A stretch of DNA of 64,000 nt, from NCBI GenBank assembly GCA_949316235.1, contig OX438748.1, positions 7,009,001 through 7,073,000 on the forward strand. Direction: 5' to 3'. The stretch is from Oegoconia quadripuncta. Its lineage: Eukaryota > Arthropoda > Insecta > Lepidoptera > Autostichidae. Below the pieces are notes generated by a model. It ran no database searches. It saw nothing but the letters and a program-made list of their open reading frames with translations, and was not told where the DNA came from. Shown here piece after piece: positions 34,986-46,764 of the stretch (position 1 is its first letter; each line of letters begins with the position of its first letter). The translations under genes and the position numbers were made by a program.

Positions 34986-35334
34986 ATATTCAAAACCATG
35001 TACCTACCTACACTCTGAAAAATAAAAAGTGGTGTTTGGACTCTTCTATAAAAAGATTTCAGTCTTTTTAGATATGTTTGTGGCAAGGTGACAATAGACA
35101 ATTGTGTTGCTAGAAACTATATATCACGATAATTTAAAATTATTGTTTCCGAAGATATTCCTAAGTAGACAGGTATGTGGAAAATTTTAAGATTTCGAAA
35201 ACCTTCGAAAGGCTATAATGTCATCCAAATACACCAAGAAACTGTGTCTTTCGGCTAAATACTTTCGAAAATGCTTAATCGATTTTCATCAAACATGACT
35301 AAGAATGTCTCCTCGTTTAGTCTAATATATAAAA

Positions 35335-35455
35335 AAAAACGCATTCAAATTGGATCAAGCATTACTAAGATACATCTGGACAAAGACTAGATACACACAT
35401 GACGCCGGTAAACACGTAATACCCGTCGGTTTTCGTCGAGGGTTAATAAAAATCA
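35335..35455 (-). repeat. H-pin repeat (reverse copy)
   Basis: 'tggacaaagactagatacac' and 'acccgtcggttttcgtcgag' match the family at 747-920 in the opposite orientation. Confidence 0.5.
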
Positions 35456-35907
35456 AACAAAGTACCTCTACAACATCGACTAATGACAAATAGATAGTCG
35501 TTGGTATACAAAAAAAAATACAAAAAGTTTTTATTTTTTCTCACAAAAATGTAGGTACAATACTTAACAATAGGTGCTTAAAATTATGACGTATATAAAA
35601 AACAACCTATCATAAGGGATGCTATTTATCGCTTTTGAGAGATATCTGGCCTGGTGATGGACAAACAATGATCCTGTGGGTTTCTTGCGCCGCTTCTTTT
35701 CCCACAGATGATTTCCATTTCCAAAGCGGTAGTAACTTGGACGTACCGACTGACAGATGAATGCAATAAACCTTTTTTATTTCCAGTAGATTTAAATTGA
35801 CATTCAATAAATCATGTATCTTACGTTGAAATAAATGCTTGAAGTTTGAAGTTTGGGGTCAGTTTTAAATGACTGGAAGACTGGCCTCTACTTAGCACGG
35901 AGAATCA

Positions 35908-36060
35908 GGCCCGTATTTCAGAATGTTACTCAAGCGTAAATCTGCACTTGAGCATAGTTAGAAAGAGATGCCGCTATATAAGTTAATAACAAAAAAGCTG
36001 TCCCTTTTAACCGTCTGCAAGCGGAGATCTCTGCTTGAGATTCTAAAATACGGGTCTTAA
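35908..36060. mobile_element. MITE, family M, complete copy
   Basis: Ends are inverted repeats: left 'ggcccgtatttcagaatgtt' and 'actcaagcg'; right, read on the minus strand, 'agacccgtattttagaatct' and 'caagcagagatctccgcttg'. The inner part has a further inverted pair around 'ctgcacttgagcatagttag'. About 150 bp, no coding capacity. Other copies: 17160 and 63565-63970 (split). Confidence 0.75.
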
Positions 36061-36298
36061 ATCCGTATTAATAATACTATCTCAAGAACGACTTAACTTG
36101 CGTATTTAAACAGTATGAAAAAAATAGTATTGAGAGCGAGTCTCGATCTATGGCTTTTATGGCCCTAAGTGTCGCTTAAAGGGGAAACGCACTTAGCGTC
36201 TTGGACAATATGATATGACATCCTACTGATACAGCAATATCTTTTATCAAAAAAAAAATACCTCGGAACATATACAAAAAACTACTTTATATCTGTAA

Positions 36299-36573
36299 CG
36301 ACCTGTTTGGTGTAATGGTTAGCAACTCTGACCACTATACCAAAAGGTTGCGGGTTCGAATCCCGCCAGGGGCATATGTTTGTGTGATGAATACGGACAT
36401 GTGTACCCGAGTTATGGATGTTTTCATTTATAATAAGTATTTATTTACAAAAAAAAATGTATTTATGTATTATATCAACCATCTGGTATCCACAACACAA
36501 GCATATAGTTGCTTACTGTGGAACTAGATGGCGCTGTGTGTATGTCTAAGGATATTTATTTATTTATTTATTA
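36299..36573 (+). repeat. SINE family C (C1)
   Basis: tRNA-like head 'gacctgtttggtgtaatggt' and 'tagcaac', B box 'ggttgcgggttcgaatcccg', body 'gtgtgatgaatacggacatg' and 'gaactagatggcgctgtgtg', ending in (TTTA)n. Related to family B in the head and first body block, different in the 3' part. Confidence 0.9.
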
Positions 36574-36830
36574 TTATTTATATCTATATTGTTCTCATAT
36601 TATTATCTACACTAAACCAGCGATATTAATTTTGTGGTTTATATCGTACTTGTACCTGTGATATAATATCGGGTAATAACTGAAAATCAAGGTCCTCTCA
36701 TACACTAAATCAAAACAAAATATTTTATTTCATATGATAAAATTATCATTTGAAAACGTCATTATTAATATTACATTTAAATTTACTGCTCATTCACAAA
36801 GCTGACTCCCCAGAGAAGAACGAGGAAGAT

Positions 36831-36981
36831 TGTATGCACCACGGGTTGATACTTAACCTTAATCACACCTGATGGTAAGTGAAGATGAGGTCGAAGGTGG
36901 AAACATGTACCCCGCTGGGGATCGAACCCGCGCCCTCCGAATCGCAAACCCAATGTTGTTTACATTGAGCTACGAAGGCGG
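36831..36981 (-). repeat. SINE family A with internal deletion (A8)
   Basis: Tail 'gcaccacgggttgatactta' and 'gatgaggtcgaaggtgga' runs straight into head-side sequence 'aacatgtaccccgctgggga', 'tcgaacccgcgccctccgaa' and 'gagctacgaaggcggtt'. About 180 bp of body is missing, with a short 'aa' overlap at the joint near 36902. Confidence 0.88.
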
Positions 36982-38281
36982 TTGAAAGAAACTCTAGGGT
37001 TGCTCTTTTAAACAGATTATGGGTTACAATTTGTGATTTGATAATTATATGAATAATAAATAAGACAGCTATATGTCTATGCTTGCTTATCATCCAAATA
37101 ATCAGTGATTTTATAATAGCCTTTTGCTAATAATTGATTGTTTTAAATTTATTTAAAGGGAAATTTTTAATGTCCATTGGAACCTTAACTGTCCGCAGTG
37201 ACCCCTTTGGCCTGCTACAGCATACACATGCCTTAGTTGTTACCAAACATAATTCTTCTTCTAAGAAGTTTTAAGAAATTCTCTCAAAACATTATATACA
37301 TATGTATGTAACAAATAAACGCTTTATCTCCTGGGACAAATGTTTTACTTCTAAATATATTTACTCATAAAATAAATTTTCAAGCTTATTTACTTACATT
37401 ATTTGTTTTGTACAATAAAGTCCACTTGAAGTTCTTTGTGAAGATAAAAGTTATTAGCATAAGAATGTCTGCCATCGTTGGCCTTGGCCAAATATTTCTA
37501 ATTAGGGTAAGATAACAATTAAATGGCGCAGTCGCTATACGTTTTCGGTTAGCGAAGTTAAGCAAGGTCTTACGCGGGCAGTTCTTCGATTGAGTGACCA
37601 CTAGTGGCGTTTTAATACGAGGCATGGAAAATAATCGGGCCCGGTTATTTTTAATTGATGGCAGTCGTTAAGCCAAGTTGGTGGCCTACAAGGGTGACTT
37701 TTAAACACTGACTGTCAGGTGGCCAGTAGTCTGGCATAATATTCGCACTGGTATCGCGAGGTATGGACCATACCACCTCCCAGTGAGGGAAGACTGTATT
37801 CCAACTTTGGGCACGTGTAAGGATGATAATGATGTTACTTTTAAGCAATTTAAACTATATCAATCTTAAATTAAACTTTCTTTGATCACTAAATGTCTCA
37901 TAAACATTATTTGATAGTTTCTATTTTTATTGATAGCATTAAAACCTTATGTCAAATGTGGTGGTCAGTGATATCCCAAACATAAGCATTTGGGTGTTCC
38001 AAATATAAAAAAAATAATTCTAGAAACATCCACGGTTCACTTTTAGAAATATACAGAAATTCATATGCGACAAGGACTCCCCTTTTTCTATTAGCTTATC
38101 TTATCCCACTGCTGGACAAACACTTCCCCCAAATGACAAGGGACCCATCACTGTAAAACATAAAAGTCTATATATTTTTATGTGATATAATACGCCTTCC
38201 ACGACACCATAGGAAGAGATGGATTCAATTCTTTTAAGTAGCGTAAACCATACGGCTCTTAATCTTTAATATTTGTTCCAG

Positions 38282-38486
38282 AGTCTCGTGTTCCAAGTAA
38301 TGCATCATCCGAAAGTGTTGGAGTTCCAGCAATGTGTTTCCTTTGAAGCTTTTTCCAATCAGCACCAAGAGCTGGCGTATAACGTGTTTTGCTTATGCGC
38401 CATGTACTTTCTACCGCTGCTCATCATAAGCGTGTGCTACGCGTGCATATTTTATGAAATATCAAAAAACTCAAAGGAAATTACAG
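38282..38486 (+). CDS. GnRH-related neuropeptide receptor, ECL2/TM5 exon
   Basis: Acceptor atttgttccag, donor gtgagt; phase 0 at the start, phase 1 at the end. Reads SLVFQVMHHPKVLEFQQCVS, then FEAFSNQHQELAYNVFCLCA, MYFLPLLIISVCYACIFYEI and SKNSKEIT. Extracellular loop 2 has the conserved Cys (FQQCVSF) that bonds to the TM3 Cys. TM5 has the Pro in YFLPLL. The 'HP..(L/F)EQCV' layout and the TM5 text fit AKH/ACP/corazonin receptors. The last base (g) joins 'at' of the next exon to make Asp. No disabling change. Confidence 0.93.
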
Positions 38487-38689
38487 GTGAGTCCATAATA
38501 AGTAGTTATATGTTAGGTAAAATTGAGCTAATTAACCACGTTCCCAAAAATTTTACAATCCGTGCAAAAAAAATATGTTAACGTCGTCAGTCAATTTGAG
38601 GAATTAACCATACATCCTAATTTGCAAGCTGTTTTATTTCTGTTAAAAAGCAAACAGTTGCAAGATAGTTCTCAGCTTATAGACTGGAG

Positions 38690-38830
38690 ACGTATTTACG
38701 GCAATCACTTTTGATGGAAACTGATGATGCAACCGATGATGAAGCATACGCGATCCAACCTATCCAGCATAGACTTGAAGGTACCAAGGTTGTCAGATTG
38801 AGCGAATACCTACATCCACAATAAGATGAA
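38690..38830 (-). repeat. SINE tail fragment, family E (diverged)
   Basis: 'ttttgatggaaactgatgat', 'gatgaagcatacgcgatcca' and 'aaggtaccaaggttgtcaga' correspond to the family at 3612 ('agattccaaggttgtagg'). Confidence 0.5.
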
Positions 38831-40084
38831 AAGGTGATGGTTGAATAGTTTCATGCAATTTCAACGTACACTCACCGATCGCAATATCGAAACGTCTGCA
38901 AAAACGAAGTCGTGAGTCGTCTTTCTAATCTTCTTATGGAAAACTTTTCATGATGTACACTTTTCTATTAACCATTGTGTAAGGTACATTCTTCACTCTC
39001 TAACGACCACCTTTTTTCCACCCAGTAGAAACGTCTTGAGGCCAACTTTAGTTTTTTAGTCTAACCTAAAAAGAAGTGACGTCAGAATACCAATATCATA
39101 TCAAAAACTAACGTGCCCTAGTCGATTATTAACCGAGTTCAAACAAGGAATTTGAAACAGCATACAGGCGTGAGTATGTATGTATATAAACAAGGAATTG
39201 CGAAAATTTATCGTAAAAGTAATAGCATGATATTTAATGTAACCTTAAAAAAATTACTGTATTTTTTGTGAACCAATTTCGATATCATATTGTTTTATTT
39301 TTGAAAAGTACATGTCATTAGCCTCATGTTGGTCCGTAGACAAAAGGGAAATCTACTGTATGAAGTCGGTTTTTTGCCAATTTGTGGCGGTTCAATTCTT
39401 TATTTTGTTACATGATAATTATTTATGTATGTATAGCTCTTTATTATACAAAAACCTACACATATTGTATAGTAATTTTAATACGAAAATATCAAGCTTA
39501 GGTAACCTTTGCCAAGCCACTCTAAGAATTTATCCATAAATTCAATAAATATGGCGTTCTCAATTGAAATATTTCTAGCCAGTAGAGTCAGCAGCAAAAT
39601 GCTATGCTACATTGTGGGTCCAAGAATGTAGAGTTTACAATTCCATACACTTTGTCTCAACGTTAGTCTATATTTGGAAACAGCGCAACATGGAATAGTA
39701 ACATGCATTCATTCTTTCTCATTAATTAATGTTAGATTCGTTGACCCAATCTTAGACATTATTTTTGAAGTAATATGAATTAGAAACATGTTAACAATAT
39801 TTGTTTTGGACCTACTGCGGAAATACATACCGCCATACCTACCTACCTATGCATATACAACCCGCTTTTCCGTTGCGTCTCGCACTTCACAGAGTACTGA
39901 TAGACAAATAGCACAATGGGGATCGCCGTCCCGATCTCAAGTCTAATCCCACCCGTGGACTTACCAAAATAACTCTAAACGTTAACTGCAGGTGTGTAAA
40001 GTGGGGAGTGTAGCCAGCCTATTTGAAATGCCCGTAAGTATCGGTAACGTACCTAGCATAGTACCGGGCCCAGGATCATCAAAG

Positions 40085-40280
40085 TCAAAAATGCTTTATT
40101 TTGTGGGTACATATGGTACACTTAAAATAGTCAGATTTTACATTTGAGAAGCTACTGCTTGTTCAAAAGGTAATTTTTCCCTGAGAAGAACAAACAAGAA
40201 ACTCGAGAGATTGTTCTTTTTTTTAAAATAAAAAGGTAGAATAATATTTCATTATTAATTGTGAAATAGCCTGGTTATGC
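40085..40280 (-). repeat. Retroposon tail, family K (reverse copy)
   Basis: 'aatgctttattttgtgggta', 'acttaaaatagtcagatttt' and 'gtgaaatagcctggttatgc' are the reverse complement of words at 47124-47340. Confidence 0.7.
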
Positions 40281-40300
40281 GAAAGAGCTGGACCCCGAGT

Positions 40301-40424
40301 CTCGCGCATTCGACATTTCACTGTCGATTGACATCCATTGGTCTGTCGCTTTTGCACACTCTTATAAGTGTGAAAGACATAGACATACCAATGTCTATCG
40401 ACAGTGAAATGTCGAGCGCACGAG
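40301..40424. repeat. Imperfect hairpin, about 50 bp arms
   Basis: Left arm 'ctcgcgcattcgacatttca' and 'ctgtcgattgacat' pairs with right arm 'atgtctatcgacagtgaaat' and 'gtcgagcgcacgag'. Inner 'ccattggtctgtc' pairs with 'gacatagacataccaa' imperfectly. Small loop. Looks like a short MITE; folding resembles a small RNA precursor but nothing shows expression. Confidence 0.75.
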
Positions 40425-41575
40425 AATTAGTGTCCTGGTTAATGGATGTTTTTCATCTAAATAGTCTGATATTTTATAATATGCTTTCTTAATGAGTTTC
40501 TGTTTTATAGTATCTTTAAATTTATTGAAAGGAAAATAAAAAAAATAGAGTACACCCAGACAGGTATGACTCACAAAGAGTTCTAAATAAAAGTTTCTTG
40601 CTCTCCGAATCCCATCAGTAATATTCAGAGTTAGAACAGTAATATAAATCTTTTGAACCTTTTCGATACGGAATATTGAGAAGACGATTATGTGATCGAA
40701 CAAATATGACGGCGTCTGTATAATTTCACAGATGTGTACTATGATGGACTTTACGAAGACGAAAGTTTACGAAGTTACCACAAATTGTTAGGCACTGACA
40801 TGGTTGAAATTTTTGTAAGAATTTATCAAATATGTTCGCTGACCAAATATGTAAGCTAGTCTGGTATTTGTAGAAGAATATCTTTAGAGCCACATTCCTA
40901 AAATTGTTCGATCTTCGGCTGTAATACCAACTCTGTTATTCGCATTTTTGATCCGTCGATATTTCAAGACTTTTACCGTCTAAAAATAAAATAAACCTTA
41001 CCAACTAATAATTACTTTGTATGTATATATATGTAGGTTTATATGTTACCGCCTGTATTTATTTGTTTATTTAAATGTCAGAGATATTGCGTAAGTCAAC
41101 AAGCAGTAACAGTTAAATTTGGCAAAATTGGCAGTCGGTTAGAACTGAAATAGATTAGGGACATAGATTACATACGGATAAATACTGATGATTAGTTGAC
41201 GTCATAAATTGCTTCAAGTGACGATGATGATGATGACGTACTACAAATAGTAGATAAAGAACTCATATTTCGCAATGGACTTGAAGAAGTTTTCATATTA
41301 AAGTATACTTCTACATATTGCAAGAGTTTTTTGAGTACGAGGATTTTTAGTAATTAACGTCATCTAAATTATTTAATCATTGAGTTTGATGTCATTTTAA
41401 GTTTATGTTATTATTATTTTTTATGTTATTTTAATATAATAAGAATATTGGTTTGAACCTAGATGTATGTAATAAATAAGTGAGTGCCATCACAAGGTTT
41501 GTATGTGTTCAATTTATATATTTTTGTGTGCGTGCAACATCCATATTTACCACACGAGCAATAACTGATATGACT

Positions 41576-42158
41576 ATCCCACCAAAAACATTCTGTAAAA
41601 AACTAGCCAAGTCTCGATGGAGCTGCTTGATTATCTCTAAAAAGTAATGAAATCTATACAAAGTCGTGCCAAGTCTAAGGTTCCTTACTGCGATTTCTTT
41701 ATTATTATAGTTAATGTTGTGTGACTTGGCCGTTGAAGGGTACACGGGGGTACAAAACCAGGTGCTCCATGACACCATTGCACCAATCTGTCGCCAGAAC
41801 CGCTATTAATGTTATTAATTATGTTATTAAGAATGTTCAACGGCAAACTATTAGCGAATAATCTGTGTGGCGTTTACATAACATTCTTTATACGTTAGTG
41901 GCTTTATCAAGCCTACAATTGACTGGTTATTGAATCAACGTTTTCCAAGTGGCAATTTTCCATCGTCAATGCGTAGCGGTTCTGGCGACAGATTGGTTCA
42001 ACGGCCAAGTCACACAACATTAACTATAATAATAAAGAAATCGCAGTAAGGAACCTTAGACTTGGCACGACTTTGTATAGATTTCATTACTTTTTAGAGA
42101 TAATCAAGCAGCTCCATCGAGACTTGGCTAGTTTTTTACAGAATGTTTTTGGTGGGAT
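41576..42158. repeat. Long near-perfect inverted repeat
   Basis: The left arm (41576-41805) and right arm (41974-42158) are reverse complements. About 163 bp (41576-41738 against 41995-42158) match without a difference I could find, and a further 22-24 bp next to the loop ('tagcggttctggcgacagat') also match. The left arm carries about 57 extra bases between the two matched blocks (from 'agggtacacgggggtacaaa'). The loop is about 168 nt. No coding frame. It lies inside receptor intron 3, so either strand of RNA would fold into a long double-stranded stem. Confidence 0.92.
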
Positions 42159-42235
42159 TTCACTTCTTTTTGTAGAAACGTGGGCATATTCACATGTTCA
42201 CATTTTAATTTGTGTAATGTTCGAGTAGAATAAAA

Positions 42236-42812
42236 TTAATCGTTTGACTATTTCTTCTTGTAAACTTATAATAAGTATAAGTAAGTATAAATATAAAAGC
42301 CAGTCTAGTCTTATCCAGAGTTTTCCTTTAATTTTATTTATATTTGTATTAAAAGCAGAAGGGGAGGCATTCGCCCAGCAGTGGGACGCTATAGGCTAGA
42401 TTAAATTAGAAGATGTGTCCCACTACGCTGGACAGTCGATTTTTTTATGTACCAATAGTAGAAGGGGGCATTGCCATATCTCTAATACAGCTGGGACCAG
42501 CTGAGGGTTCTTCGTCAGATAGAAAGTTAATCGTTCGACTATTTCTTCTTGTAAACTTGTAAGCATAAGTATAAAAGCCAGTGTAGTCTTACCCTGAGTT
42601 TTCCTTTAATTTTATTTATATGCGTATTATAAGCAGAAGGGGAAGCATGCGCCCAGCAGTGGGATGCTATAGGCTAGATTAAATTAGAAGATGTGTCCCA
42701 CTACGCTGGATTTTTGCAATGACAGTCGATTTTTCTATGTACCAATAGTAGAAGGGGGCATTACCATATCTCTAATACAGCTGAGACCAGCTGAGGGTTC
42801 TTCATCAGATAC
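42236..42812 (+). repeat. Tandem duplication, two units of about 291 bp
   Basis: Unit 1 starts at 42236 and unit 2 at 42527 with the same order of text: 'gactatttcttcttgtaaac', 'ttttcctttaattttattta', 'agatgtgtcccactacgctg', 'gtaccaatagtagaaggggg' and 'cagctgagggttcttc'. Several substitutions and small indels separate them, including 'tttttgcaatga' only in unit 2. Each unit includes a 'cgcccagcagtgggacgct' SINE-end-like piece. Confidence 0.88.
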
Positions 42813-43065
42813 TTCAGACCTTCGATTTTTGACATCAAATGAAGCGGCCCACCAAGTTGAATATTTTTTGTAAAGGCGGTATATGTCGATCTCTAATAGT
42901 TTGGTTGGGATCTTGTGTTTCCTAATCAGGGTCACCAGGTACTCCAGATCTTCGATTATCCTAGTTTTTATAGTTTTCCCTTTATGTGGCCATTAAACCA
43001 TAACTCTGTACCAAATTTCAGCTCTCTGAGTTTATGGGAAGTACTAGTTCTATTTTGATGATCAT

Positions 43066-43090
43066 GAGTGAGTGAGTGAGTGAGTGAGTG
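43066..43090. repeat. (GTGA)n microsatellite
   Basis: Six tetranucleotide units followed by 'tcataaatgcgaaactttgc', a common lepidopteran repeat start. Confidence 0.9.
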
Positions 43091-43685
43091 TCATAAATGC
43101 GAAACTTTGCTTTCGCTTAACTTCGGAACTAAATGACCTACAGACTTAAAATTTTGGATTTTAAGTATGTGATTATAGCTTACTGGATGACGAAAATTTC
43201 TGCGTTCTAGTCTTATCCAGAGCTTCTAAAATAGGGGCCTGAAAATGCGGCGAAATGGTTCCAGTAAAGGATGGTACGGCAGTGTTTGCTTCGCGCTCGA
43301 CTTGGCGGGGGCACTGCCGTGCCCCCCGATTACTATGAACTCGCACAACTAAGTGACACTCTATGATAGATGACAAGAGGACATTATATGAATGCCAATG
43401 AAAACATAACACATAAGCCCTAAATTCGTCCGATCGTTATTAGCGAAGTTCTTCAGTTGACCTCATAACCTCATTTGAGTGAGATTTATGATAAGATTAA
43501 GCGTTAAAAGTTAAGTAAGGTATTATTTTCCCCAGTTCATTTCAGGCTCACATAAACCACCAAAATTGGTGCTTAAAGCGGTATAAATTTAAATACATTG
43601 TTTTAAGTTCCTTTTAAATTATATTTACATTCTGTTTCTCTAATATTGTGTGCCTTATCATCATCCACAGTGATGATCCTGAATT

Positions 43686-43860
43686 AAGTACATACATACA
43701 TAAAGTCACGCCTGTTTCCCGCAGTGGTAGACAGAGATCACAGACTTCCACTTACTACGATCCTGACATACCTCTTTTGCTTCATTCACTCTCATAAAGT
43801 TGTTCATAAATGCTCGTCGGTTTAGACTACCTACTCTAGACTTGGCCTTTCTTTTAGACG
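43686..43860 (-). repeat. LINE-derived tail (family R), minus strand
   Basis: 'gtcacgcctgtttcccgcag', 'tggtagacagagatcacaga' and 'cttccacttactacgatcct' belong to a retroelement end I associate with Lepidoptera; part recurs at 47350-47440. Confidence 0.55.
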
Positions 43861-43872
43861 TCTCCGATTTAG

Positions 43873-44148
43873 TTTATTTAAATAAATAAATATCCTTAGA
43901 CATACACACAGCGCCCTCTAGTTCTACAGTAAGCAACTATAGGCTTGTGTTGTGGATACAGATGGTTGATATAATACATAAATACATTTTTTTTGTAAAT
44001 AATTACTTATTATAAATGAAAACATCCTATAACTCGGATACACATGTCCGTATTCATCATACAAACATATGCCCCTAGCGGGATTCGAATCCGCAATCTT
44101 TTGGTATAGTGATCAGAGTTGCTAACCACTACACCAAACAGGTCGTCG
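43873..44148 (-). repeat. SINE family C, full length (C2)
   Basis: Reverse complement of C1: (TAAA)n, 'cacacagcgccctctagttc', 'gcgggattcgaatccgcaat' and 'ctaaccactacaccaaacag'. Both Pol III boxes are present. Confidence 0.9.
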
Positions 44149-44869
44149 AAGATTTCGTTCATCCTCTCTACATGTCCAAACAATCTCAGCATACATTTTA
44201 CAATGTCTGTCACAACTTTTTTGTCACGCTACTTAACTCCCTAGTATTCCATCTTTCAAAGTCACCCCACTCATATTACCAAAAGAATAATTGACAATAA
44301 ATGTTATAACTAGTTTGAAGGCATTTATGCGAGATCACGTGTTGTTTACTAATTATTGACCTTCAAGCTTAATAAATGTATTTAAATTCTAATTCTAATT
44401 GACGTTCGTGAATTTACTATTTTGTAATCGTCAGACAACATAATATTTAGTAAACAGGAATTATTGAATAACTATTAATATCATTTGATTTTAACTACTA
44501 CCATATAATTGGAAACTAAAAGGTTAAGACAAATATATGCAAACTATTTAGCACATCTCGTCCCTGTGGAGATTAACTTAACATCATTAGCAGGTCACCG
44601 GACAGTAGAGTGGGAAATATATTGTGACTACTTATGATAGCTACGTATGATATTCGGCAAGACGTGAATAGGAAGCAATTCGACGACTATACCTATAAAT
44701 ACCGATTGTAATAGCTTTACTTGATCTGTATCTGTCTCTTGGGTATTCTGTAGAAGGATTAAATGGAGCTTAAAATTAAGTTAGGGTATAGTCGATCTGT
44801 TTGGGCATAACAGTACTGAATTTTGGTTGAAATGAACCTCACGTAATTTACTGTGAGAATTCAAAATAG

Positions 44870-44960
44870 AAGTTTTAAGTATTCCTTTGATCATAATCAC
44901 ACTTGATGGAGAACGAACTCGAAGATGTAGTACGCGAAGACAGTAGAGAAATCTGAGGTA
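44870..44960 (-). repeat. SINE tail fragment, family E (diverged)
   Basis: 'aatcacacttgatggagaac' and 'gaactcgaagatgtagtacg' are relatives of the E tail. Short and diverged. Confidence 0.4.
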
Positions 44961-45308
44961 GGAACCAACTTCACCCTGTCGCATTATAGACGAAGAAGCA
45001 AAACGCTTATTACATATCAAATTAATAAAATATAATACAATAGTTATATCGATGTATATACCAACACGACACGTTTACAATTTACATGTTTGGAGTAAAT
45101 TAGTTTCTTGATTTTATTACCTAAAACCCCACACTAGGCAATCGTGTGTTGTGGGTATTAAATAAAAAAAACATATTAATTTAATAAAATAAATTAATAA
45201 ATCCATGAATTTTCGACTCGGTCAGTGAATTAAATTTAAAAAAGCAGTCAACAAAGTGTCACCGTATTATAATGTTAACAATTAAAGTATAAATAAATAA
45301 ATTAAGAC

Positions 45309-45334
45309 ATATATATATATATATATATATATAT
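45309..45334. repeat. (TA)n microsatellite
   Basis: About twelve TA units. Confidence 0.9.
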
Positions 45335-45561
45335 GAAGATATAAATCATGGAATATCTACGCGAGTAGCTATTATGTACACAATATTTGTTCTTTTAGTA
45401 AAAATAATTTATCTGCATAATTCTATGCATGAGCGGATCTAAAATGTTTCGTCTAGAGATGCGATATCGAATACAAAGTAACGATACTGTACTCATAAGT
45501 AGTATAAAGTTTATAAAGTTGCTTTACTGACCTAGAATAAGATATACAGCACATATCTCAA

Positions 45562-45780
45562 TCCCAACTAATATAAAAAATGCGAAAGTTTGTGTGTGTG
45601 CTTATGCATGTTTGTTTGTTACCTCTTCACGTATAAACGACTGGAAGGATTTGGAAGAAATTTGGTTTGTAGACAGATTAGGACTTGGTCAACATAGAGG
45701 CTAATTTCTGAACCGATTTTGATAAAATGATCCATGCGAACGTAGACACGGGCAACAGTTATACCACGCAGGCGAAGTGT
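45562..45780 (+). mobile_element. Lep1-like Helitron, 5' part
   Basis: Begins TCCCAACTAATATAAAAAAT followed by 'gcgaaagtttgtgtgtgtgc'. A Helitron starts with TC after an A, and Lep1-type elements of Lepidoptera begin with similar text. It continues 'ggaagaaatttggtttgtag' and 'gaaccgattttgataaaatg' and fades near 'acgcaggcgaagtg'. The CTAG end is not intact. Confidence 0.55.
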
Positions 45781-46432
45781 AAGTATTATACACATGCAGC
45801 CTACTAATATGACAAAATACGTTACAGTTATTATAATAACCCTACGGCCAAAACGAAACAAAGTTAAAATATTATTCAATTAATGATTATCTATATCTAA
45901 AAGTAATAATAATTAGGTCTTAGATACTAATGTGATAGATAATAAACAACTACTACATTTTCTTTTCGGTGCAATCACACAAAATAAATTGTCCAATTGT
46001 TTGTGCGAGAATGATTGTGTCAATTTCTAAACATACGAGTACTTTTCCTACAAATTTGGTAATTAAATTTAAATATTCCATTTCCAGTTTATACCGTCGT
46101 TGTAGAAAAATCTACTAATATCTTCCCTTTGTACAAAGTCCGTTGAGAGTGCAGAGACTGGGGTGTTTGTCTAGAGTGGGCAAAAGATTTTCTATAATAT
46201 AGCCAAGTCTTCATCGTGATTCGATACGATACCGACTAAAAAGTATCAGTATGAGTACAACAAACGTGAAGTGTCGAGTGCAAAAATATATTATTATATG
46301 TATGTAACAAAAGTATTCCAGAAGGTATCGAAAATTTTTTCATGTCCCTAGTTTCGGCGTGAAATACCTCTTGACTTTAAAGAGAATGCGAAGCTGTTTA
46401 GCTGTTATTTTCGTATTACACTTTATTTTGCC

Positions 46433-46764
46433 TTTTTTTTATGCACAACGGGTTGGTACTTGATCTCAATCACACCTGATGTTAAGTGAAGACGAGGTCG
46501 AAGGTGGAAGCGTACTGACCCGGAAACCCCAACACATTTGGAGGACTGGCTATCTTATCTCTGACAACCGGAACACAACAATGCTATTAACATTGCTGCT
46601 TGGCGGCAGATTTAGATAAGATGGTGGTAGCTAGCCAGCAGGACATTTAAAATGACCTACCACGAAACAAACCGAGTACTTAAACATGTACCCTGCTGGG
46701 AATCGAACTCGCGACCTCCGAATCGTAAACCCAATATTGTTTACATTGAGCCACGGAGGCGGTT
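46433..46764 (-). repeat. SINE family A, full length (A9)
   Basis: T-run at 46433 to 'gagccacggaggcggtt' at 46764, B box complement 'tgggaatcgaactcgcga'. Close to A6. Confidence 0.92.

Larger units (their letters stand above)
24329..38281 (+). other. Receptor intron 2 (14 kb)
   Basis: GT donor at 24329, AG acceptor ending at 38281 (atttgttccag). Contains SINEs of families A, B, C and D, MITE M and other repeats listed below. The remaining stretches (for example 25350-26400, 26650-27630, 29850-31740, 32100-33020, 33490-34760, 36990-38270) are AT-rich and show no gene I can support. Confidence 0.82.
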
